DNA from: Tridacna crocea
Lineage: Eukaryota; Mollusca; Bivalvia; Cardiida; Cardiidae
Reading direction: 5' to 3'
Length of the DNA stretch: 64,000 bases
Assembly: GCA_943736015.1 (NCBI GenBank)
Contig: OX031065.1
Span: forward strand, 42,484,427-42,548,426
Positions 34,300 through 44,900 of the stretch are shown here, piece by piece (the stretch's first letter is position 1; every line of letters begins with the position of its first letter). A program made the position numbers and the translations under genes. The notes under the pieces were generated by a model. It was not told the DNA's origin. It ran no database searches and saw nothing but the letters and a program-made list of their open reading frames with translations.

Positions 34300-34455
34300 A
34301 TGAGAAAGAAAGGATCTGAACTGAGTTGTCTGATGAGATACAATTTTATTAAACAAGTCTGAGAAAATGTTATTAAGCCCGCCTTTAGCAAGCTTAATAA
34401 CATTTTTTCTTGATGAGATTCTTTTTTTCACATATAATAGCATATAATAGATCAG
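34300..34455. mobile_element. PAL-8 hairpin, diverged
   Basis: AATGTTATTAAGCCCGCC / AAGCTTAATAACATTTTTT pair inside GGATCTGAAC...GATGAGATTC. The better copy is at 37331. Confidence 0.55.
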
Positions 34456-34520
34456 AAGTTGCCAAACCATCTATAGCTAAATGTTATTTTGATGCCATGG
34501 AAATCCAGAGAATCAAAGTC

Positions 34521-34658
34521 TTTAAAAAATTCTGAAGAGGATTATGTTAGGATCATTTCTGTGAAGTTTCATCGAAATTGGATGTATGGTTTAAAAAATT
34601 CTGAAGAGGATTATGTTAGGATCATTTCTGTGAAGTTTCATCGAAATTGGATGTGTGG
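34521..34658. repeat. two exact-looking 69-base tandem units
   Basis: TTTAAAAAATTCTGAAGAGG through GAAATTGGATGTATGG repeats once. The motif TGTGAAGTTTCATCGAAATT is like the internal repeat of the element at 43418. Confidence 0.75.
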
Positions 34659-34739
34659 TTTCATAGATGTTTGAAAATAAAGTTAACAGACAGATGCACG
34701 ACGGACTTCAGGTACAGACATAAGCCTGCTGGCCTTCAG

Positions 34740-35195
34740 CTATAAAACATACCAGCATTTTATCACAAAGTTTTCAACAGCTCATTTTATCAGAGTCTAT
34801 TGGCTTGTTACCAGCATTTTTTTCCTTTCTTCACAGGTTTCAAAAGCTCATTTTATTTAGGGTCAACCTTTCTATTGCTTGGGTCTCACAAGAAAGTCCG
34901 ACTAGTCATTTATTACCCACTAAAATCCGTCCTTTTCTTTTCAGAATTGTTCGGATTTCCTTCCTTATTGCTTTGCCAGGTGACCGAGCTTAGACTAGTA
35001 CAAATTGACAGTATTTGCAACTGAGAAATTCTGTGGTAACAAAAGTATTTATTCAGAGTTGATAAAAAACATTGCGGGAAAAAGAAAAATATTCTGGTTA
35101 CCAGCATTTTCTCCTTTTTCTGTATTGTTTTTTTTTTAAAGCCTTCCTGTCCTTAATGGCTTAAACTGGCCATTGTGTGGTAAAGATTCTTTCCT
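34740..35195. mobile_element. degraded PAL-1 pieces
   Basis: CCAGCATTTTATCACAAAG, GTTACCAGCATTTTTTTCC and a fuller stem near 35070-35130 (GGTTACCAGCATTTTCTCC). Confidence 0.5.
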
Positions 35196-35689
35196 TAATT
35201 TTTGTACCTAATTACAATTGCAAAAATAAAGGCCAAATAACCCACATATATGTTTATTGTCCCGGGTACATAGGCTTTTTTTATCGCCAAAAATGTATAA
35301 ATGCGAAATCTGTAGATGGCTGAAAAAATGACATCCACTGAAACTTAGACAGTACTTTTATCTTGCAGCTTTACTGAATCAGTAGACAAGACAGTATGGA
35401 TTCAAGATAAGACTGAACAAGTTGGCTTCTTTAAAAAAGAAGCCAGGAGAGGTCAGCATCAATGTTTTCAAATAGTTTATTGGCTTTAAATTTCTCTATA
35501 TTTGGTACATGTAAACAAACGGGTATAAAAACCACCGCAGACCTTAATAAATTATCTCGATTTTTTTATTATACGATTGTTTTAACGACCTACTTACCGG
35601 TATAACGATGGAACACCTACTAGGAGTAATAAGGCAGCAGTATTGCACCGGAAACAAAAAAGGATAATACCATTCACATCTGCATGCGG
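35196..35689. other. anonymous sequence
   Basis: Nothing recognised. Confidence 0.4.
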
Positions 35690-36270
35690 AACGAAACAGA
35701 CATACGAATAACATACATGTACTTGTTTATTGTATTGTAAAGAAATATCTCGGGATCTCATTGGATAATATGCTCCGAACATATATTCCCATACATTGGC
35801 GAAATCCACATGTATGGCGAAATCCACGTAAAAGCAGATTCCCTTTCGGGAGACCCGTATACATAAACTTGTATAATTTCAACACGACATTCAAAATGGC
35901 GGTGTCGTTCGAGGAAATCCATATAATGTAACGTTAAAAGAATGTTTTAATGGTCGTTTGAGGCAACCTGATTCTTTATTTTTGCCAACAATTTATTGAA
36001 ATGGATTGTAAATTTATTTCAATTGTCCGAATAAATACTTAAACAAAAATACGTCGAATGTCTATCGCTGTGGCATCATCAAGTTCATGCACCAAATTGC
36101 ACGTTTTATCAAGTTCCCAGAGAAGTCAGTGTTCAACGAATTGGGGTACACAGAAGGGAAATTCTATTTTGACAACGTACTGATTTTGTGAGAGAATAAA
36201 ACAGGGAATTTTAGCATAATGCACTTTGGAATGGTAAAACTTTGCAGTATAATAAATTCTTTTCACGGTT
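35690..36270. repeat. promoter-like repeat R, copy 1
   Basis: Shares with 59560-59995, in order: GATCTCATTGGATAATATGC, ACATTCAAAATGGCGGTGTC, AAAATACGTCGAATGTCTAT and GAATGGTAAAACTTTG. It has an ATGGCG start context. One short frame after AATACGTCGAATG is open for about 40 codons but is not conserved in the other copy. Confidence 0.6.
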
Positions 36271-36284
36271 AGGGGATTGGGACT

Positions 36285-36513
36285 TCAACTCATTACCAAA
36301 CGACAATATTTCAGGCTTGTCCAAATCGAAAGCATTTACAGACAACAAGATAAAAGTGACTGAAAATTTGAAATATATTTTGTGAAAGGTAGAAAACATT
36401 GTGGGAAAAGGAGAAAATGCTGGTTACCAGCATTTTCTTCTTTTCCCACAATGTTTTCGAAAGGCTTCTTTCTCAGGGTCGTCAAAAATAGGGATTTTGT
36501 GATAATGGGTTAA
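36285..36513 (-). mobile_element. PAL-1 element (full length)
   Basis: TCAACTCATTACCAAACGAC to GTGATAATGGGTTAA, very close to the copy at 34056. Confidence 0.75.
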
Positions 36514-37330
36514 ACCTTGTTTACGGCGGTGGCGGATCATGTCATTACAGCTCGCCTTCGGCTCGTGTCGACATGGTTTGCAACAGCTGTGAACAAGTTT
36601 ACAGCTATCAGGGATTTTAGACAGTGAGAAGCTACTGATTACTTTAAAAGAGAAAGGCTTGGCTATTATATGTATAGTTTTGAAAAATTCATTTGAGCAA
36701 CGTTCTGAAAAAGCTTTTTAATGCATCTCTGTGATGTATTATACCAAGTTATCGTGTACTTAAGGTTCCATACGGCCTATTTATTAACATGTTCTAGAAC
36801 CTGAAGTGGACTGGCCCTTGAACATTCAGAAAATTTAATAACAGCAGAATGTTTTAAACCAGGTAAGCCTGCACGGACGAGCAGGCTTACCCCGGTCTAA
36901 ACATTTTGGAGTTACATGAATGCCCTTTTCTCAGAGCACAAAAATACATTACATGATCGGGTACATCGTGCTTAAATACCGGTATGTAGTAACTATGTCG
37001 AAAATGAAACGCAATAATTACATTCATTTGGCCTTTCATGAATTGGGAATTTTTGAACATTTCTTTTTTTATTTGGATAATCTTCCGCTCATTTTGTGCC
37101 TGAAAAATTAAACACGCGTCCGATTTTTTTTTATTTGCAGAACTGAAACCATTTATAAAACGATTCGTATTTTAATGATATTGGAATTGAATGCCCCCTA
37201 AACATCAGAGAAAAGGACAAACTGCTGGTAAGCTGCATTTTTTTCTTGACAACATTTTCTCGTCATAGCCATTGGCTCTGAATATGAAGTTTCCTACCTG
37301 TGATAAGGCTAATCTAATCAGAGATATATA
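36514..37330. other. anonymous sequence with two small hairpins
   Basis: GGTAAGCCTGCACGGACGAG with its complement at 36859-36897, and a decayed PAL-1 centre near 37220. Confidence 0.45.
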
Positions 37331-37479
37331 GGATCTGACATGAGTTGGTTTTTGAGATAAAAAAATATTAAACGAATCTACAAAAATGTTATTAAGCGAG
37401 CCCTTGGCGAGCTTAATAACATTTTTTGTGGGCTAGTTTAATAATTTTTTACCTCAAAAACCAACGAGTGTCAGATTCT
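37331..37479. mobile_element. PAL-8 hairpin (full)
   Basis: Outer arms GGATCTGACATGAGTTGGTT and AACCAACGAGTGTCAGATTC, inner arms AATGTTATTAAGCGAGCCC / GGCGAGCTTAATAACATTTT. Confidence 0.7.
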
Positions 37480-37990
37480 TTTTATTACATTACTGATTAA
37501 CAAGAATTATTGTCCAAAATGTGTTAAACCAGAGGCATACATGTATCATGTGTAGAGAAATTTAGACGAAGCCTGTGCACTTACTTTGACAGGTAAATAC
37601 GAACGCAAATAGTTCCGAAGAAAATTGGATAATATTGATTTTTGTTTGAATCTAACATTGATTAGATTAACTACTTTATCATGACAAGAACTTTGACCGC
37701 TAATTTCCTTCAGAAACCAGGTCAGCAATGCTTTAGAAATGAAGCGTATAATTACAGAGTGTTGACCAAATACAGCACTATTTTCTTATCTCACGCATGT
37801 GTGAGACAAGACAATTCGATATGGTTATATCACATTGAAAACAAGGAGAGTTATGTGATAAAAGTACAATGGATATGTGTGTTTGTAGAATGCCATCTAG
37901 CAGGAGATAATGGTTGAGATTTTATTAAACTGGTCAACAAAAATGTTGAGTTGGGACCGTAATCAAAATGATTTGATGACGTCATACCCT
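37480..37990. other. anonymous sequence
   Basis: A 78-codon frame at 37681 has no splice support. CTCACGCATGTGTGAG is a small palindrome at about 37790. Confidence 0.4.
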
Positions 37991-37991
37991 A

Positions 37992-38228
37992 GTCTGTAGG
38001 CCTATTCACCAACTATTCATTAGAATATTCTTTATTCTTTATCTTATTCTCCATGATTTTCTAAATTAGAAAGTAACCCAACTTCTGATTGGCTAAACCA
38101 AATAAGAGTAACACAACTTCTGATTGGCTACACCATTTGGTTTGGCGAATCAGAAGTTGCGTTACCTTCAATTTATAAAGTCTTGAAGAATGAAACTGAG
38201 AATGTCCTTGAGAATGGTTGGTGAATAC
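37992..38228. mobile_element. PAL-6 element
   Basis: TATTCACCAACTATTCATTA to GAATGGTTGGTGAATA. The internal block AACACAACTTCTGATTGGCT is present once forward (with a near-duplicate before it) and once in reverse. Confidence 0.7.
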
Positions 38229-38335
38229 AGACTCTGGTTTCATAGAATTAGAAGGAGTGCCGATTTCAAAGCAAATCTTCCGTTGGTAAAACACCAAAGT
38301 TGTATATTTCATTGACCGTAATTGTCCACTTATTT

Positions 38336-38522
38336 CGTGTCTGTGTAATGCAGAAAAATGACCCCCCCTTACAAAATGACCCCCGGGTCATTTTTCTACG
38401 TAGAGGAATGACCCATGGGTCATTTTCCGACGTAGAAAAATGACCCGGGTCATTATTCTACGTCGAGAAATGACCGTGGGTCATTTTGTAATGGGGGTCA
38501 TTTCTCTGTATTACACTGCAAG
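38336..38522. mobile_element. AATGACCC hairpin element
   Basis: GTGTAATGCAGAAAAATGAC at one end and GTCATTTCTCTGTATTACAC at the other. Inside, the unit AATGACCC or its complement recurs about every 20-25 bases with CTACGT links, so several alternative hairpins are possible. Confidence 0.7.
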
Positions 38523-38645
38523 GAAACAATATTATATAGGTCATGCCCTGGTAAAAAGGGCGTGGGGGGGATTTATTGCATCTCGGAGGTATAGTATACC
38601 AAGCAAGTCATAACAGTTATTATGGATTCATAAAATTCGCTTAGC

Positions 38646-39027
38646 ACAACCACAGGCACTCGGTTTCCCTGTTTTTTACTTTAGTACCTAACCCCTTCTG
38701 TTTTTGCAAATCATAAATACTAGAAGGTTCTGCAGCGACCATGTTTTAAAATGATGGAAGTCCTTGATCAAGTTTCGATTTACGCTAGCTCCCTAATTGT
38801 CATTAACACGCTGGCCAATACGGGTACCGACATGTTTACTATCCTAGTACCCGTATTGGCCAGCGCCTTGAAGATGTTTCAGGAGCCAGTGTAAATGAAA
38901 ACCTAATCAAGGACTTCCGTTGCTTTAAAACATGACGGCTGCGAAACCTTCTAGTATATAAGACACAGGTGTACAGAAATGCATGTTAAGATGTGAAAGT
39001 CATGGAAACCGAGTGCCTATGACCACA
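38646..39027. mobile_element. PAL-9 long palindrome, copy 1
   Basis: Ends CAGGCACTCGGTTTCC and GGAAACCGAGTGCCTATG. Inner arms GGAAGTCCTTGATCAAGTTT and AATCAAGGACTTCCGTTG; centre CTGGCCAATACGGGTACC with its complement. About 380 bases folding on itself. Confidence 0.75.
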
Positions 39028-39084
39028 ACAACCTACTGCAGATATCTAGAGGTCCCTAGGCAAGCAGAAAAATCGCGAATAGCA

Positions 39085-39144
39085 CAAATTTTCGACCTAG
39101 GTCAGCCTGCGCGAATTGCGCAGGCTGACCTAGGTCGAAACTTT
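39085..39144. repeat. perfect hairpin
   Basis: TTTCGACCTAGGTCAGCCTG followed, after CGCGAATTGCG, by its exact complement. Confidence 0.75.
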
Positions 39145-39212
39145 TTGGAACATGTATTCAACACTTACTTTACAGAGGAAGGCTCATACATTTTATTGTA
39201 TTTACGGGTGTT

Positions 39213-39441
39213 TTAACCCTTTACCAAACAATCCCTGGTTTTTCCGGCCCTGAGATAGAAGCCTTTTGAAAACATTGTGGGAAAAGGAGAAAATGCTGGT
39301 AACCAGCATTTTCTCCTTTTTCCACGATGTTTTCTACTATGCTGGAAACAAATTCCAATTTTTGGGTTACGTTTATTTTGTCGTCTGCAAGTGCCATCAA
39401 TTTGGACTGGTCCAAAATTTTGTCGTTTGGGAAAGGGTTAA
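39213..39441 (+). mobile_element. PAL-1 element (full length)
   Basis: TTAACCCTTTACCAAACAAT to GGGAAAGGGTTAA with a near-perfect stem. Confidence 0.8.
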
Positions 39442-39696
39442 GAGAAGAGTAAATTTACACCGATAAAACTGAATTGGCCTCTTTTAACTATTGGTTTATA
39501 TAGAAACTGAATACCTTGTAGATGTATACTCATTACAAAGATCTCTTTTTTTTTCTAAAATAATAAAAAAAAATCTTACTTCAGTGTTTATGAACTGGTA
39601 AACCCAACAATTTCGTGAGTTCGAAAAAAAGAAAATATAATGTTACAGTTTACTTCCTTATCTTTGCATTTTTTCTTTCTCACCCTTGACGAAAAA

Positions 39697-40031
39697 CACA
39701 AGTGACCCGCGAGTCGCCCAAGAGATGAAATTGACTTTTTTAATTGGGAAATGAGCACAATAAAAGCAAGTTCAGCGCTCTTTATTCATAGTTACCAGTC
39801 TGGAAAGCCAACTAGACTAAACACAATCAAGGAATATTGCTTTTGTGGTCCAGTATTGCAAAAGTGACCCCCATGTTGCCCGAGAAATGAAATTGACATT
39901 GTTATAGTTGGGAAATAAGCAGAATAAAGGCAACTTCAATGCTGTACATTTATAGCTACCAGTCTGGATTGGTATATATAGCTAAACTAACCGCAATCAA
40001 GGAAAACTGCGTTTGTGGTCCAGTAATGGTG
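39697..40031. repeat. two tandem units of about 165 bases
   Basis: AGTGACCC...GCCCAAGAGATGAAATTGAC through TTGTGGTCCAGTATTG repeats once with moderate divergence. Confidence 0.7.
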
Positions 40032-40097
40032 TACGGAGGAATCCAGTAAAATCGGAAGAAAAGCCATTGAGAAATGGGAAGGGGAATCCCTTTGTTG

Positions 40098-40152
40098 TGT
40101 GTGTGTGTGTTTTTTTTTTTGGGGGGGGGGGGAAAGGGTGGGGGGGGGGTCG
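40098..40152. repeat. GT, T and G homopolymer tracts
   Basis: A TGTGTG run, ten Ts, then G runs broken by AAAGGGT; G-quadruplex potential on the + strand. Confidence 0.8.
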
Positions 40153-40529
40153 AATTCTGCATGTGTATTGCCATCTGATCTTAATCTGTGCCTGCCACAC
40201 AAAAATGGTCTTTTTTTTTTCCCGAAGAGATTAAAGTTATCCTGACTTTTCCATAATTCAATGATAGAGATAAATCGACCTAATTTTCTACGTTCTTTGA
40301 ACATTTTTTGTTTATTTTGTAATTTGAACAGGAAGTAGATATCTTTGTACTTCAATGACAAAAACACAATTTTGGTTTTTGTACGTTTTTTTCTTTCTAT
40401 CGTCACAAACCTTTGCGCGTCCAACAGTATTGGTAAGGCTGCATAACAGTTCCTTAAGTAATGTACATTATCTACAGTTTGTCTGAGGGGATTGTCGTTT
40501 GTTCTTGTCCAGGGATCTTTCAGCAGGTA

Positions 40530-40790
40530 AGAATCATGGCTAGGGATAACGACAAGGCTTGCAACACGCGAAAAGGAGCATTCGGATATTTGGATAATTC
40601 GTCCACGCAGGCTAATCCGAGACGGCATTTTACAACTACATTAGAGTTTGGGCTACAGTAGACTTGTGCAAAACAGACAGATAAAAACGGAAAGTGTCGT
40701 GTCGGATCAGCCTGTGCGGACAGCGCAGGCTGATCCGAAACGACACTTTACGCAAATCCTGTATGCCCTTTTTTCGCATGTTACAGGCCA
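40530..40790. mobile_element. two PAL-5 hairpin copies
   Basis: GCAACACGCGAAAAGGAGCA / GGATATTTG arm at 40560-40600, and a near-perfect stem at 40690-40755 (AAGTGTCGTGTCGGATCAGC and complement). Confidence 0.65.
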
Positions 40791-41215
40791 TAACGTAAAA
40801 GCAATATTTGAGTTTGTCAAATTCATATCTGCTTACCTTGAGAGAGGCTTCTTTCTTTCTTTCTTTCTTTCTTTCCTTTCACACCATTCTCTGTCCGTTC
40901 ACCCGTCCACGAAAAATCAATAAATCCATCTATTCATCCAGTCATAAATAAACAATTAATTGTTTTCTTTGGAACCCAGAAGAGCAGGCGCTCGTGTACA
41001 GGACTTGACACAAGGTGTCGCTAGTTCGACTACCCAACTTGGCCAATTTTTCTTCATTTTTGATGATAGTCATTACATCTGGCTCCATTCTTCATTTACT
41101 GTTGATTTTTGTTGTGATAACTGTTATGTTGAAGAACAACTAGTCGCTGAGGAAGAATGGTGTGCGCGAAGTACAGGTTTAAAGAAAAACCTGAGAAAGC
41201 AAGGAAAGGTAATCA

Positions 41216-41592
41216 TAGGCGCTCGGTTTCCATGACTTTCACAAATTAATATCCATTTCTGTACATTTATATGTTACATATGAAAAGGTATCGCAACGGC
41301 CATATTTTAAAGCAATGGAAGTGCTTGATCAGGTTTTCATTTACATTGGTTCACGTATCATCGCTAAGGCGCTGGCCAATACGGTTACCAGGATAGTAAA
41401 CATTTATGTCGTTTACACTATCACGGTACCCGTATTGGTCAGCGTGTTAATGACAATTCGGAAGCAACCGTAAATCGAAACCTGATCAAGGACTTCCGTT
41501 GCTAAAAACATGGTCGTTGCGAAATTATGATATGCAGAAGTAGAAAAGTTAAGGTACAAAAGTAAAAGATAGAGAAACCGAGTACCTATCGG
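41216..41592. mobile_element. PAL-9 long palindrome, copy 2
   Basis: ATAGGCGCTCGGTTTCC at one end and GAAACCGAGTACCTAT at the other. Inner arms match copy 1. Confidence 0.75.
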
Positions 41593-41667
41593 TACAATGG
41601 CTGCTGCGACATCGATAAAATTACGTTGCAAATGACATTAAATGGCATAAATAGCTACAAACAAACC

Positions 41668-41815
41668 CCTAAACTAACCAACTGAACAAACGTACAAACG
41701 AATGAACGAACGCCGACAGACCGTCCCACCGACCCACCGAACAAAGGAACGAACGAACGAACCAACCAACCAACTAGAACAAACAAACGTACCAACTAAC
41801 TAATTAACAAATTAA
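41668..41815. repeat. degenerate AAC/GAAC/CCAA simple repeat
   Basis: Imperfect tetranucleotide runs (GAACGAACGAAC, CCAACCAACCAA) ending about 30 bases before the start codon of the BPI/LBP-like gene. Confidence 0.75.
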
Positions 41816-41845
41816 TATATTTCTTCATTGTCAGTAGGAAAAGCA

Positions 41846-41963
41846 ATGGAATTTACAGCTGGGACCGCTCTGTGCATCGCCATAATCGCAATATCCTATT
41901 TCATTCCGGCAAGTGGGGAGCCGAAGTTATTCTATAGAATCTCGGAGCAACAGTTTAACGACA
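41846..41963 (+). CDS. exon 1 of the BPI/LBP-like gene: start codon and signal peptide
   Basis: The ATG at 41846 is the first in frame and opens a typical signal peptide (CIAIIAISYFI core, residues 10-20). The open frame extends upstream only through a TTG, so the ATG is chosen. The mature protein would begin at about E25 with EPKLFYRISEQQ. The donor is ACA/GTAAGT at 41963-41964, leaving phase 1. A PAL-1 element begins only 11 bases after the exon end. Confidence 0.65.
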
Positions 41964-44900
41964 GTAAGTGTCTCTTAACCTTATACCAAACAATCCCTGA
42001 TTTTTACGACCATGAGATAGAAAACTTTTGAAAACATTGTGGAAATAGGAGAAAATGCTGGTAACAAGCATTTTCTCCTTTTCCCACGATGTTTACTACT
42101 CTTCTGAAGTCAATTATCAATTTTTGAGTCACGCTTATTTTATCGTCTGCAAATGCTTTGAATTTGGACAAGTCTAAAATTTTGTCTTTTGGTAAAGGGT
42201 TAAAATACTTGCTACACAATCCGATATTTGAACGTCCTGTATAGTGGAGTTTTTGGAAAACATTGCTGAAAAAGGAGAAAATGCTGGTCATCAGCATTTT
42301 TCCTTATTTTCACAAAGTTTTTTTTTTCTCTTACAAAGTCTCATCATTTTAGATAATTGTCTTTTTTTGTGATTTTTGCCGTGAACAAGTGATTTGTGTT
42401 TAAACAAGTCTAAATTCTTTCCTCTGGTATCGAGTTGAATCAAATACTTTTTAGCTCTACACGGAGCCCACGGTAGCCAAGTCGATATGACCTGAAACAC
42501 TCCAAAAGGGAAATTTGGACTTTTGCGTAAAGTGTCGTTTCAGATCAGCCTGCGTACTCCGCGCAGGCTAATCCGAAACGACACTTTCTGTTTCTAATTT
42601 TCTATTTTGCGCAAGTCTGCTGCAGCACAGAATCTATTTTAGTCGTAATGTGCCGTCTCGGATTACCCAAAGCGGACTGCGCGGGCTGATCCGAGACGAC
42701 ACCTTACGCAAATATCCGAATGCCCCTTTTCGCGTGTTGTAAGCCATATTGTAACAGGACCTAAGATGAAGGAGTGCGTGGTTTGAATTCCGATGATACT
42801 AGTCATTGCGACAGGATTCATTCTTTTCTGACGGTTGATCATAGTTTAGATGATAGGTACCACCCTGTATCATCGACTCCGGAACTTGGTACCAGCTTAT
42901 CGATACAAAAGGCAGTGATCGCACGGAGTGGGTCGAATAAATCGTTTCTTAGAGTGTTTTTTAATGAGTGTCTTCCCTTGAAAGTACAAGCATCGGTGTT
43001 TAGAGATGTCTAACTGTTGTCCATGTTTGTGGATCGAAAATAGTATTCTTGCATGCTGCAAAAAACAGCGAAATCCTACTAGCTGGTACTGCTCAAAAAA
43101 CTGTATCTCATCGAAAATCGTTCGATCTCGTTGTTACAAAGCTTTTTACCATTTGTTTTTAACATCATAATATTCCGGACATTTAAAATTGACTTCGGTA
43201 TAAGTTTCATATGCAACAACCAAGATTTGATTGAATTATTGTCGAAAGCAATAATCCTGGGGAGTACGGCGACTTGATTGGTCGGTGTACGGCAACATGA
43301 AAATTTTATTAAATTAACTGTACGGCAACTTACACCCGTGCGATGCATGAAAAGAGCCAATTTTGACGCATTCTTTTATCACATTGCAGGTTCTAATGCG
43401 CTTCATTTGCGGGTATTGTCCCGAGTCTTCAAGAGGGCCAAGATGGCTCTGAATCGCTCACCTGAGTTTTTGAGAGAAATCATAGCCCTTTTTTGTGTCT
43501 CTGTGTGTGTGTGTGGGGGGGGGGGGGGAGGTATTGAACTTCCAAGCGATTTTGAAAAGGTCATTCAAAGTCATTTCAAAATATGTCACCACCCCTACAA
43601 TCATCACCACAGCAATGATTTGATGAATCAGAATTTTGCAAATAAATTTTTGGATAGATCACCCAAGGACAATTTCTTGAAGAATAACACATGCTCGATA
43701 GTGACTAATAAGTCAAACAAGGGCACCACCTGCAGGTACCAACAAATGGCTGTTGTTTTTTGAAGGATCAAAATTTCACGAACAGTTTGTGAAAAGGGTC
43801 ATCCAAAGATCATTTCTATGAAATTATTTTGTTTTGACCAGCCATTTCAGAGAACAATAATTTTTAAGAATTTCTTCTTACTCTATAGTGCAAGTAGCCC
43901 CCGTTAAACAGAGCCATGTCTCTGCTGGACGGAAATAAATTTTTCAAACAGCATTTGAAATGGGCCACCCCAGGAATATCTGTGTGAAATCATTTCAAAA
44001 TCTGACCGGCGATTTCAGAGAAGAAGAATCTTTAACAATTTCTTCATTTCCGTATAGTGCAAGTGGCTCCCATTCCCCAGAGCCATGTTTCTCAACGAAT
44101 GAAAATTTCGCAAACAATGTTTGAAAAGGATCACCAAAGGAACATTTCTGTGAAATTATTTCAAAATCTGACCCGCGGTTTCAGAGAAGAAGTCCTTCAT
44201 TTCCGTATATTGCAAGAGACCTCCATTCTCCAGAACCATGTTTCTTGACAGATCAGAATTTCGCGAATAATTTTGAAAAAGGTCACCAAAGGAACATATA
44301 TGTAAAATTATTAATCTTACCAGCAGTTTCAGAGAAGGGGAATTTTCAATAATTTCTTCATTTCCGTATAGGCCTACTGCAAGTAGGCCCCATTCACCAG
44401 AGCCACATTTTTTGACGGATCGAAATTTCGCGAACAACATTTGAAAAGTGTCATCCAAGGAACATCTCTGTGAAATCATTTCAAAATCTGACCAGCGGTT
44501 TCAAAGAAGAATAATTTTTCTGAATTTCGTCATTTTTGTATAGTGCAAGTAGCCCCCATTCACCAGAACCACGTTTCTTGACGGATCAAAATTTCACGAA
44601 CAATTTTTGAAAAGGTCACCCATGGAACGTCTCTGTGAAATTATTTCATAATTTGACCAGCGGTTTCAGGAGAAGAGTTTTAAAGAAGTTCCTAGAAAAT
44701 TCCATTTGGTTGCCATGGCAGCCAGAGTTTTTGATGGAATCAAATTCTGTGAACACTCTGAAAGAGGATCTTCCAAGCAACACTCCAGCCACATGTAAGT
44801 TTGGTCCAAATTGGTCCAGCAGTTTAGGAGCAGTTGCATGTTTAAAGAATTGTTGACGACGCACAACGCACTGACGCACGACGCACCAGTTGACGCACGA

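Noticed and set aside
39987-40628. 213-codon open frame on the - strand
   Set aside because: It crosses a GT/T/G tract and a PAL-5 hairpin, has a histidine/threonine run from the microsatellite, and no splice or start support.
43278-43763. 161-codon open frame on the + strand
   Set aside because: It includes a GTGTG/G tract and the start of a mobile element; the composition is not protein-like.
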